A stretch of DNA of 64,000 bases. Origin: Phycisphaeraceae bacterium. GTDB lineage: Bacteria; Planctomycetota; Phycisphaerae; Phycisphaerales; UBA1924. The notes under the pieces were generated by a model. That model did no database searches, had not been told where the DNA came from, and saw only the letters and a program-made list of their open reading frames with translations. Within the stretch, counting starts at the first letter, position 1. Every line of letters starts with the position of its first letter. A program made the translations under genes and the position numbers. The stretch spans positions 496,001 to 560,000 of the forward strand of contig JAHBWW010000003.1 in the NCBI GenBank assembly GCA_019636795.1. The letters are read 5' to 3'. Of this stretch, positions 46,253 through 53,530 are shown piece after piece.

Positions 46253-46281
46253 AGTATATCAACCCGATGCACGGCTCGCAA
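46253..46281 (-). promoter_or_regulatory. Sigma70-like promoter for the candidate tracrRNA
   Basis: On the minus strand TTGCGA (46281-46276), 17 bases, TATACT (46258-46253): -35 matches four of six, -10 five of six, spacing optimal. Transcription would start near 46246, 47 bases after the effector stop codon. Confidence 0.55.
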
Positions 46282-46328
46282 GTTGGAGTCCCGTCGGATC
46301 CGGGCTGCGGCGAAACGATGAGGCCGAT

Positions 46329-49300
46329 TCAAAACGGCGTTTCGAGGTCGTCATCGCGCTCAGGTATGGGGTTATCCACAAGGCCGTTGGCAAGGCGCAG
46401 GCGCGCCATGACGCGGTGCTCGACCATTCTCCAGTATGCACCCGGTTCCCACCACGCGCCTTCGTTGAGCGAGCCCGGTTGTGCATCCGGGTCTTTCCAG
46501 AGATTGATAATCTCCTTTTGCGATGCCGCCTTCTTCGCATCGTCGTGAGCCTTCTTCGCCACTTCGTAACGTGCCTGGGTCTGCGCCAGCAAGGATTGGT
46601 CCGCGCCCTTCTTCTTTGCCGCCCTCTTTGCGGCATCCCGCTCGCGTTTGGCTTCCTCCAGTTGCAACTTTGCTTTCTTCACCGTTTCGTCATCCGCTTC
46701 ACCCAGTGGCGAGCCATCGGCGCACAAGAAGGCCTTGCCTTGCTTTGTCGCAACCTTCCAGCCGTCGAGACATGCTGCGCCTGCGCAACTCTTTGGCATC
46801 GGCACGCGCCAGCCATCCCCGATGGAGGCGGGCACATACCACCACCGGCCCGCGAAATCGGGGTCGAGCAGGGCCCGCAGCCCGATGTTGGCCGCGGCGT
46901 TGAGATCGGCCTGAATCGCTCTTTTACCGTCGCACAGGGGACAGGGTTGATGGCCGACCTTCCTGCACGATCGTGGGGGCGCGGCGACGAACAGGTCGCC
47001 GCTCTTCGACAGGATGCGAAGGGGCTTTGCCTTGTTCACCTTTTCCGTGTATTCCTCCTGCTTCGCTTTCGGGATGCTGCTGCGGTCGGGCCACAATTCA
47101 TCGAGCGCAACGAAGAAGCGGGCCGCCGCATCGAATGGCCTGTCCTTCGTCGAGTTTTCCTTACGTTCCTTTGCCTGTCTGACCCGCTTGCGACACCACG
47201 CCTTGTCGAGAAAGTCGGCAACGGAAATGTCCTGGCATCGATGCCCCGGCAGGCCGGTGCGACTGCACTGGCGGCTGGTGTAGTTCGGCGAGACTTCGCG
47301 CAGGTGCAGGCCGCTGAGTTGGCAGGCTTCTTCAAGGTACTTGCGTACCTTTCCCGCCGACCACGACATCAGGCCCCGATTCTCGCGACGAGGCTGGGTG
47401 TCAGCGAACTTGTAGTTGCGCAGATTCTCGATGACAATGGCGTGACAGGGCGCGTACCTGGCGCTTGGCTCCTCGACCCACACTGATTTGGTCCGCTGCC
47501 GGCCGCGTGCGTCGAGCAACGCCCGGCCCGCATGGTCGCGGCGAATGACCTGTTTCCAGTGCCCGCCCAGCCCGAGGGCCGAAGCGGCGATGCGACTGGC
47601 GATCTGCTTGACACGCTGCTCGCGCATGCGCTCCATCGTGTCGAGAATGCGCTGCGCGACCCCGGCGTTGCTCTCGCCCTTTTCTGGCGCTCCTCTGACG
47701 TTGTCCGGCTTCGGCCGCATGGCAAACTGCTTGTGCAGTCGATACAGCGATTGCATCGTCCCGATCCGCGTCAGGGAGAGTCCGCCGACATTGCGGGTCC
47801 ACATCGGTGAAGACGCACCATCAAGATGCCTGCCCATGATCCAGTCGGTCAGTTCGCGCAGGTGCCCGTGCCAGCCGCCGCCTGACTCCTTGCCCGGCTT
47901 CGGGGTTGTGCGCGTGCCGATGACTACGCCGTTCTCGTCAGTCACGGGAGCATGTACAAAATCTGCTTTCGTCCGTCCTTCGCCGTCGTCGCCTTCCCAT
48001 CGCTGCCTCCATCCGGCATGCATCGCCTTGGTCATGTCCGGCTTGGCCTTGGACAGGTATTCAGCGATCGGCTTGATGCGCGTCTCGCGGAACTCGTCTT
48101 CATTCTTCCTTCGCTGTTGCCGCGAAATCTCAGTCGCTTCGGGATCGACCCGCGCAGGCTCGCCGACGGCGAAACCAACACCTTGCAGCGGCTGGATATG
48201 CTCGTTCCACAACTCCCGCTCGGCAGTCCCGTCCCAAGATGTGTCAACCGCAAGTGCGTGCCAGTCGGCGAGCGTCTTGGTGAGAAATTCGATGTGCTCA
48301 GCATCGCCGCGCGTGATGGCCGTCCGCTTGTCGCCCATGCCCGGGATGTACGGACACGCGGGATCGAGCGCGTACGCGATCTTGGCTCGCCGACCGTGGC
48401 GTGTGAGGCCTGTTGATGCGATCCAGACCGCGCGGCGCATGAGTTCGTCTACGCCGCGACCCTTGACCTTGTCGGCAATATCACCCCGATACCCGAGGCT
48501 GCAAGCCAACCGAGCCACCATTTTCTCTTCGTCGATGTCTGTTGGCGTTCCGTCCTTCAAGCGGCCTCGGGTCGCGGCCCGCGCAGGCTTGTCCTCACCT
48601 GGAAGTTTGATTGAGAATTGGCGTTCGAGCCGCGCCCAGGGCGCGGGATGCGGAGTCTCCGTCGGCTTGCCTGTCTTTGGATCGCGCAGATAGTCCTCGC
48701 CGATGCGGCGGTAGATCGTCGTCTCTTCAACAGGCACGGTCTTGCCTTTGTCGCGGCCCTTGGTGCGTTCCTTCTGCACGGTCCGGGTCAGATGCAGGTA
48801 CAGATCCGACTCCCGGGGCTCGGCCTGCCCATGCTCGCGGCAGGCGGCTTTCATCTGCTCGCGGTCGATCGCTTCCCACACCGCGCACGAGGCCGCGAAG
48901 CGATGGCCCAGATCGACCGACTGTACCCGCAGGCCGGGAAGTCGGGAGAGGATGAGCTTTGCGTGAATCTCCCGCTTTTCTTTCTTGTTGAGGTCAGTGT
49001 GTGGACTTCCCTTCCAACCGAGTTTCGGGTGGATGTTTCGCCCAGGACCTTCCATTGTCACAAGTTCCGGCGCGAACGTGACGAACCAGCGAGCGAAACG
49101 AAGGTCCTTTCCGTCGTCCCGCCAGTCACGCCGGCTTTCATCCCACTCCTGTTCGAGCCGCTCCAGCGTGTTCCGGTCGAGTTGCAAGCGAGCGTTCCAG
49201 CCCTTTGCACTCTTCGTAAATGGGTGCTCGGGGCGATATCGGATCGGCTCGTTGTTCGTATCAAGAGATGGCAAGCGAGCTGCAGCAAGGCTGATCCGGT

Positions 49301-51389
49301 CTGCACGGGGAACCGAAACTTCGGTATATTCTCGCACTCCTCCAAGATCATTCGAGAGCCGCTTGCACCGCCAGCGCATCGGCACAGGTGCTGCCTGTCT
49401 CGAGTTGAAATCAGGAAGTAGCATCCACAAACGGCGTGAGCCGTCGTTATTGCCGCCAGATTCTGGATTCTGCGGCTTGCTGTCCGGCCTCCACGCGTAC
49501 CACACATTCGGCTTGGATGTGCCGCCGAACTCGCACCACGTTGGGTGATGAAAGGCATCGGGGTGGCAGAATCGCGGGATCTTGAACCGCCGCTGGTCGT
49601 GCTGCGCCTGCCGCCACTTCACCCACTGCTTGAGAAGCTCTGCGCCTCGCTCGTTCTTCCAAATGACCTCAGCAGCGAGGTCTCCAGACAGATCCGCGTA
49701 AAAAAGCGCATCGCCGAACTTCTCGGCCTTGGACTGCACCGAAGCGGTTTCTCTCTCCCGGTCTTCGGGGGATTCGATTCCCTGCCAGGCTTTGAAGACC
49801 GCCTCGCACTCTCCGATCATCCGACGAGTGATCCGAAACTCTGATGTCGGTTGCGAATGCTCTCCCCGTTTTTCTTCGTATGCGGCGAGCCAGCCCCGTG
49901 CCGCCCGGTCCGGATCAATCGCATCCAGAACCTTGTTTGCCGCGTCTTCCCTCACGGCGGCCTTGTGGCGCTCGGTTTCGTTACGCTTCATCCATGTCTG
50001 TGTCTGGCTGATCCGACGAGCGGCGAGCGCAAACATCAGATAGCGAAACTCAGACGCCCTTCTGATTTCTCCGACCCGCGCAGCACGTTCAAAACGATTC
50101 TGAACCTCCTCGGCCCATTGGGGCTTGAATACACGCAAGTCTTCTGCAGTTACTCGTTTTGCGCATGCCTTAAGGATGCTCTCAATGAGCCCCAGCATGC
50201 CCGGTGATGTACTGGTTGTAATCGCCGCTTTCTTCAGATTATCCTGAACCCGAATGCCTGCCTTGTCATGCTGATGCGTGATTGCGCCGTCTTCGTCATT
50301 TGATTTTGGCCACAGATCGGCGGCGACCAAAAGCTTGCGGTATGGTACTGCGATCTTATTCACCTTGTTGTCGGGGCTTGCCTCTCGCGGGAGCAAATCA
50401 GAGCCATTACGACCCCACCCGTGTAGCGTTCGCCAATCACGAAGTTGGTCCGGGATGGAACGTTCGGGATCACAGCGATGTAGGGTCTCGCCAAGAAAGA
50501 GATTGGTCCGGTCGAGGAACACCCATACCTGATTTCCAGCCGCAAGTGGTGACAGGAACTCATAGAGCATCGCAGCAAAGCGAATCTTGTCTAACTCCCG
50601 TTTGACTTTGGGGCCCGGGTCACCACCGAAAAGATCGCAATAGACACCACGTGAAGCGTTGCTTGGCTCTACAGCCTCTTCGGTTTCAGATTTGGATTTC
50701 TTCGTTTCCGTATCTTCGGAGTCACCTTCATCAGATGGCTCGGTTTCTTCCCGATCCTCTTCCTCCTTGACAGTCTCGTCTTTCGGCAGTGTCAACGATG
50801 CGAAGCCTGTACCACACATGGCGAACAGGATGCGACGTGCCTGCTCGGGCATATCCGCGCCCGATTCACCGAACTCGCACTGCCACTCAGAAAAGGCCGC
50901 AGCGCGATTCACGATGACGGCGTCTGCGCGGATGTTGGCGCACAATGCCAATGCACAGTCGTTGACCCACTGTCCAATCTCGACTTGGTCAGTCAGCCCT
51001 TTCGACGTCTGCAGGCATGTCCTCAGCACTTCGCCAGCCGCTTCTTTAGTCAAAGATTCCCCCGGACCCAATGCGACCAATCGGTGCGGATGATGTTCCG
51101 CGCCACGAAGGCTCTCGACCGAAAACCAGCCGAGCGCGAGAACTCGCCGGGCGCCCCGCTGCAAAAGGCGGCGACGATCAGGGTCTGGCTCAGCGTCGCA
51201 TGAAGCGAGCGATGCCGGGAGCCCTCCCCGAAGGTTGAGAAAGAACTCGCCAAACTCACGCGCGCCGCAGCAAACCGCGTAGTGGGTTTGGAACAACCGC
51301 TTCCAGAGCGGCAGCCAGTCAGCGGCATCTGATGTCGAGAGCAAGCCGAGCGTGTATGAGCGCGTTGTTGTAGACATCTTCTTCGCCAT
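46329..51389 (-). CDS. cas12b: Very large Cas12b-like CRISPR effector nuclease
   Basis: 1,686 aa; Cas12b proteins are about 1,100-1,300. A Cas12b-like N-terminal segment (RSYTLGLL...W..LF.TH.A...G...FGEFFLNLRGGL) opens the protein. RuvC-I is LRVQSVDLGHRFAAS (D826), RuvC-II is IVIENLRNYKF (E1321), followed by ENRGLMSW, YTSRQCSRTGLPGHRC as in Cas12b, and RuvC-III QADLNAAANIG (D1495) after CPLCDG. Cys at ~1375, 1385, 1475, 1483 and 1486 could bind zinc. An acidic Glu/Asp/Ser insert lies at ~201-242, an extra ~200 residues between D826 and E1321, and a Lys/Ala coiled coil at ~1560-1630. Start: ATG 51389 with AAGAGGAG nine bases upstream; a TTG at 51434 is less likely. Single-effector, no adaptation genes nearby. 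Confidence 0.88.
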   Translation of the reverse strand: MAKKMSTTTRSYTLGLLSTSDAADWLPLWKRLFQTHYAVCCGAREFGEFFLNLRGGLPASLASCDAEPDPDRRRLLQRGARRVLALGWFSVESLRGAEHHPHRLVALGPGESLTKEAAGEVLRTCLQTSKGLTDQVEIGQWVNDCALALCANIRADAVIVNRAAAFSEWQCEFGESGADMPEQARRILFAMCGTGFASLTLPKDETVKEEEDREETEPSDEGDSEDTETKKSKSETEEAVEPSNASRGVYCDLFGGDPGPKVKRELDKIRFAAMLYEFLSPLAAGNQVWVFLDRTNLFLGETLHRCDPERSIPDQLRDWRTLHGWGRNGSDLLPREASPDNKVNKIAVPYRKLLVAADLWPKSNDEDGAITHQHDKAGIRVQDNLKKAAITTSTSPGMLGLIESILKACAKRVTAEDLRVFKPQWAEEVQNRFERAARVGEIRRASEFRYLMFALAARRISQTQTWMKRNETERHKAAVREDAANKVLDAIDPDRAARGWLAAYEEKRGEHSQPTSEFRITRRMIGECEAVFKAWQGIESPEDRERETASVQSKAEKFGDALFYADLSGDLAAEVIWKNERGAELLKQWVKWRQAQHDQRRFKIPRFCHPDAFHHPTWCEFGGTSKPNVWYAWRPDSKPQNPESGGNNDGSRRLWMLLPDFNSRQAAPVPMRWRCKRLSNDLGGVREYTEVSVPRADRISLAAARLPSLDTNNEPIRYRPEHPFTKSAKGWNARLQLDRNTLERLEQEWDESRRDWRDDGKDLRFARWFVTFAPELVTMEGPGRNIHPKLGWKGSPHTDLNKKEKREIHAKLILSRLPGLRVQSVDLGHRFAASCAVWEAIDREQMKAACREHGQAEPRESDLYLHLTRTVQKERTKGRDKGKTVPVEETTIYRRIGEDYLRDPKTGKPTETPHPAPWARLERQFSIKLPGEDKPARAATRGRLKDGTPTDIDEEKMVARLACSLGYRGDIADKVKGRGVDELMRRAVWIASTGLTRHGRRAKIAYALDPACPYIPGMGDKRTAITRGDAEHIEFLTKTLADWHALAVDTSWDGTAERELWNEHIQPLQGVGFAVGEPARVDPEATEISRQQRRKNEDEFRETRIKPIAEYLSKAKPDMTKAMHAGWRQRWEGDDGEGRTKADFVHAPVTDENGVVIGTRTTPKPGKESGGGWHGHLRELTDWIMGRHLDGASSPMWTRNVGGLSLTRIGTMQSLYRLHKQFAMRPKPDNVRGAPEKGESNAGVAQRILDTMERMREQRVKQIASRIAASALGLGGHWKQVIRRDHAGRALLDARGRQRTKSVWVEEPSARYAPCHAIVIENLRNYKFADTQPRRENRGLMSWSAGKVRKYLEEACQLSGLHLREVSPNYTSRQCSRTGLPGHRCQDISVADFLDKAWCRKRVRQAKERKENSTKDRPFDAAARFFVALDELWPDRSSIPKAKQEEYTEKVNKAKPLRILSKSGDLFVAAPPRSCRKVGHQPCPLCDGKRAIQADLNAAANIGLRALLDPDFAGRWWYVPASIGDGWRVPMPKSCAGAACLDGWKVATKQGKAFLCADGSPLGEADDETVKKAKLQLEEAKRERDAAKRAAKKKGADQSLLAQTQARYEVAKKAHDDAKKAASQKEIINLWKDPDAQPGSLNEGAWWEPGAYWRMVEHRVMARLRLANGLVDNPIPERDDDLETPF

Positions 51390-51440
51390 TCTCGATTGCT
51401 CCTCTTGGAGTGGGCTAACGGACATTAGTGGCAACTGAGT

Positions 51441-51611
51441 TCATGTTCGGTCGCCAAAGACATTGACCCCGGCGTTGATCGCCTCGTGCGTCGCCCACAG
51501 GGCTTCGCGCCAGGTTCGGTCTTCGTCATTTGCCCCGCGCAGGCGAAGGGTGTAGGCCCGCTGGGTCGTCGGGGCCTCGACAGCGTTGGTATCGGTCGGG
51601 GTGTTCGCCAT
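51441..51611 (-). pseudogene. Truncated N-terminal copy of a Cas12b-like protein
   Basis: 56 codons ending in TGA. From about residue 18 it reads RAYTLRLRGANDEDRTWREALWATHEAINAGVNVFGD, which aligns to the effector's own N-terminus (RSYTLGLL..., LFQTHYAVCCGAREFGE) with a two-residue shift; shared RxYTLxL, LxxTHxAxxxG and FG(D/E). It is closer to the Cas12b family consensus (AINAGV) than the effector is. It stops exactly where the effector continues into FFLNLRGGL. Likely a leftover of a second effector gene cut off by recombination; it could also be a short separate protein. Confidence 0.65.
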
Positions 51612-51825
51612 AGCCGAAAGGATACCGCACCAAATCGGCCGCCGTCGTCCGTGTTGTGGGTGTTCCCCCGGCCCTCCGCCGCGTCGGCGCGGCCGCTGCG
51701 GCCGCCAGGCACCGTGCCCGGTGGGTGCGCGGGGTGAAATCCTCCACCCCATCGCGTCCACCGCGTTTATTGATGCCGCCAGCGGGGGACAGCGCAGTTC
51801 CTGCCCGTGAATGGCTCGTCCGAGC

Positions 51826-52035
51826 GCGACGTTTTGCTCGCCGAGCGCGACGTTTTGTCTTCCGAGCGCGACGTTTTGTCTTCCGAGCGCGACGTTTTGC
51901 TCTCCAAGCGCGACGTTTTGCTCGCCAACGGCGACGTTTTGCTCTCCAACGGCGACGTTTTGCTCTCCAACGGCGACGTTTTGTTCTCCAACGGCGACGT
52001 TTTGCTCTCCAACTGCGACGTTTTGCTCTCCAGTC
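51826..52035. repeat. 21-bp minisatellite, ten units
   Basis: Unit GCGACGTTTTGCTCTCCAACG with small changes, starting at 51826, 51847, 51868, 51889, 51910, 51931, 51952, 51973, 51994 and 52015. The unit length is divisible by three, so six frames stay open; on the plus strand it encodes a heptapeptide such as SERDVLL, on the minus strand GEQNVAV. Coding status unproven. Confidence 0.9.
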
Positions 52036-52054
52036 GCGCCATGGCCAGAGCCAG

Positions 52055-52187
52055 CCGGGTGCCGTGGCCATGGCTCTGCATGGCCACGACGAAGAGCCCA
52101 GTTGGTTGCAGACGCCGCATCAGACGACCCGGGGAGCGAGGAGGGCCGAGGGGTGGGTGGAAGGCTGGGCGGCTGGAAGCCGCCCCC
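52055..52187. repeat. Duplicated segment, copy 1
   Basis: Starts GTGCCGTGGCCATGGCTCTG and runs to the palindrome. It contains a 10-bp inverted repeat CGTGGCCATG / CATGGCCACG (52063-52088, 6-bp loop) and the 19-bp palindrome at 52167-52185. The second copy begins about 170 bp later and is nearly identical over about 130 bp. Confidence 0.85.
52167..52185. repeat. 19-bp palindrome, reverse complement of the spacer palindrome
   Basis: GGGCGGCTGGAAGCCGCCC: the reverse complement of the element at 45006, 45153, 45231 and 45370. Confidence 0.9.
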
Positions 52188-52227
52188 CCTGTGAAAAGGA
52201 AGCGGGGGCAAAGGAGTGGGCGGCCAG

Positions 52228-52357
52228 GGTGCCGTGGCCATGGCTCTGCATGGCCACGACGAAGAGCCCAGTTGGTTGCAGACGCCGCGTCAGACGACCC
52301 GGGGAGCGAGGAGGCCGAGGGGTGGGTGGAAGGCTGGGCGGCTGGAAGCCGCCCCCA
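52228..52357. repeat. Duplicated segment, copy 2
   Basis: Same layout as copy 1 (inverted repeat at 52233-52258, palindrome at 52336-52354) with one single-base indel. Followed by two copies of a ~22-bp unit containing GAAAAGGAAGCCGCCTCCCC at about 52361-52410. Confidence 0.85.
52336..52354. repeat. 19-bp palindrome, second copy at this end
   Basis: GGGCGGCTGGAAGCCGCCC, identical to 52167-52185 and reverse complement of the four array copies. Confidence 0.9.
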
Positions 52358-52516
52358 CTGTGAAAAGGAAGCCGCCTCCCCTGGGAAAAGGAAGCCGCCT
52401 CCCCTGGGAATTAGGAAGCGGGGCCCCCCCATGGAAATAAAGGAAGACGGGCGGTTGTCGCGCTGTTGTCGATGGCGGCCTGAAACGACGCACGCTGGTC
52501 GGACGCCTCGCCCGCT

Positions 52517-53527
52517 TCACTGCTCGATGCGCGGGTCCACCCAGCGGTACATCACGTCCACCGCAAGGTTGAACAGGATCAGCATCGTCGCGAACACCAG
52601 CACCACGCCCATGATCAGGAACAGATCCTTGGTCTGCACCGCGTTGACGAAATGCTGGCCCAGGCCGGGGATCGTGAAGACCCGCTCCACAATGAACGAG
52701 CCCGTCATCGCCAGCGCCGTCGCCGGGCCCAGAAAACTCAGCACCGGCAGGAACGCGTTCTTGAGCGCGTGCCGCAGGATCACCGACCGCTCGCTCGCCC
52801 CCTTGGCCCGCGCCGTGCGGATGTAGTCAGCCCCGAGCGTCTCGATCATGCCCATGCGCGTCAGCCTCGCGATATACGCCGCGAACGGCAGCGACAGGGC
52901 AATCGCCGGCGCGATCATCCGATCGATCGAGCCCCAGCCCGCGACCGGGAAGATCGGGATCCACACGCTGAACAGCAGCAGCAAAACCGTGCCCGTGACA
53001 AAGCTCGGCAGGCTGATGCCGATCAGCGCCACCGCCAGCGTGCCGATGTCGGCCCACGAGTTGGGACGCACCGCCCCCACCACCCCCGCCGACACCCCCA
53101 CCACCAGCGCGATGAGCATCGCGATCATCCCCAGCGTCGCCGACACCGGCAGCGCCGAGGTGATGATCTCGTTGACCGACCAGTCCTCGTAACTCAGACT
53201 CGGGCCCAGATCAAACACCCGCCGCTCGCGCGGAGCCACGCCATCGGCCGCCGCGATCGCCCGCTCGGTCGCGATCGTGCCGTCAAGCCGCTCGCGGGCA
53301 TACGTCACGCCCGTCGCGCTGGCCAGGTACGAGCCGTAGAACTTCCAGAAACTGTCGAGGTTGTACTGCGCCTTCATCCGCTCGACCACCGCCGCGGGCG
53401 GCCGCCGGCCCTCGTCACGCTCGAGCGGATTGCCCGGAATCGCCCACGCCAGCATGAGCGTGAGCGAATAGATCACCAGCAGGATCAGCGGCAACTGGAG
53501 CAGGCGACGGACAATCATGCCGATCAT
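52517..53527 (-). CDS. oppB: Oligopeptide ABC transporter permease (OppB/DppB type)
   Basis: 336 aa with about six membrane helices. N-terminus MIVRRLLQLPLILLVIYSLTLMLAWAIPGNP is the usual OppB start, GADYIRTARAKGASERSVILRHALKNAFLPVLSFLG is the EAA loop that touches the ATPase, and the end FNLAVDVMYRWVDPRIE is typical. It follows oppA by three bases. A second permease gene (oppC) normally comes next, but here the repeat region of the CRISPR island follows. Confidence 0.92.
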   Translation of the reverse strand: MIGMIVRRLLQLPLILLVIYSLTLMLAWAIPGNPLERDEGRRPPAAVVERMKAQYNLDSFWKFYGSYLASATGVTYARERLDGTIATERAIAAADGVAPRERRVFDLGPSLSYEDWSVNEIITSALPVSATLGMIAMLIALVVGVSAGVVGAVRPNSWADIGTLAVALIGISLPSFVTGTVLLLLFSVWIPIFPVAGWGSIDRMIAPAIALSLPFAAYIARLTRMGMIETLGADYIRTARAKGASERSVILRHALKNAFLPVLSFLGPATALAMTGSFIVERVFTIPGLGQHFVNAVQTKDLFLIMGVVLVFATMLILFNLAVDVMYRWVDPRIEQ

Positions 53528-53530
53528 GAT

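Larger units (their letters stand above)
45860..46328. other. 469-bp gap between array and effector: leader plus tracrRNA region
   Basis: GC-rich, with no convincing gene; all open frames here are short and end inside repeats. It holds the sigma70-like promoter and anti-repeat described next. The 295 bp adjacent to the first array repeat would be the array leader. Confidence 0.7.
51612..52516. other. 905-bp repeat-rich region upstream of the effector, no convincing gene
   Basis: Several long frames are open on both strands because of the 21-bp tandem repeats and high GC, but none has a Shine-Dalgarno plus a recognisable domain. It holds the minisatellite, a duplicated ~170-bp segment and two palindromes, listed separately. 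Confidence 0.65.

Noticed and set aside
45133-46548. Plus-strand ORF through the CRISPR array (471 codons)
   Set aside because: Its repeated peptide (SIHRGRVGWCG) is only the translation of the repeats; 34-36-nt unit lengths change frame, so no consistent protein.
46329-51389. Effector as TnpB, IscB or Cas12f
   Set aside because: Much too long, with Cas12b-like YTSR and TGxPGxRC segments; a TnpB would be about 400 aa with no array of this kind.
51807-52826. Plus-strand heptapeptide-repeat protein
   Set aside because: Open only because the 21-bp unit is divisible by three and rich in GC; no domain or Shine-Dalgarno, and it runs antisense into oppB.
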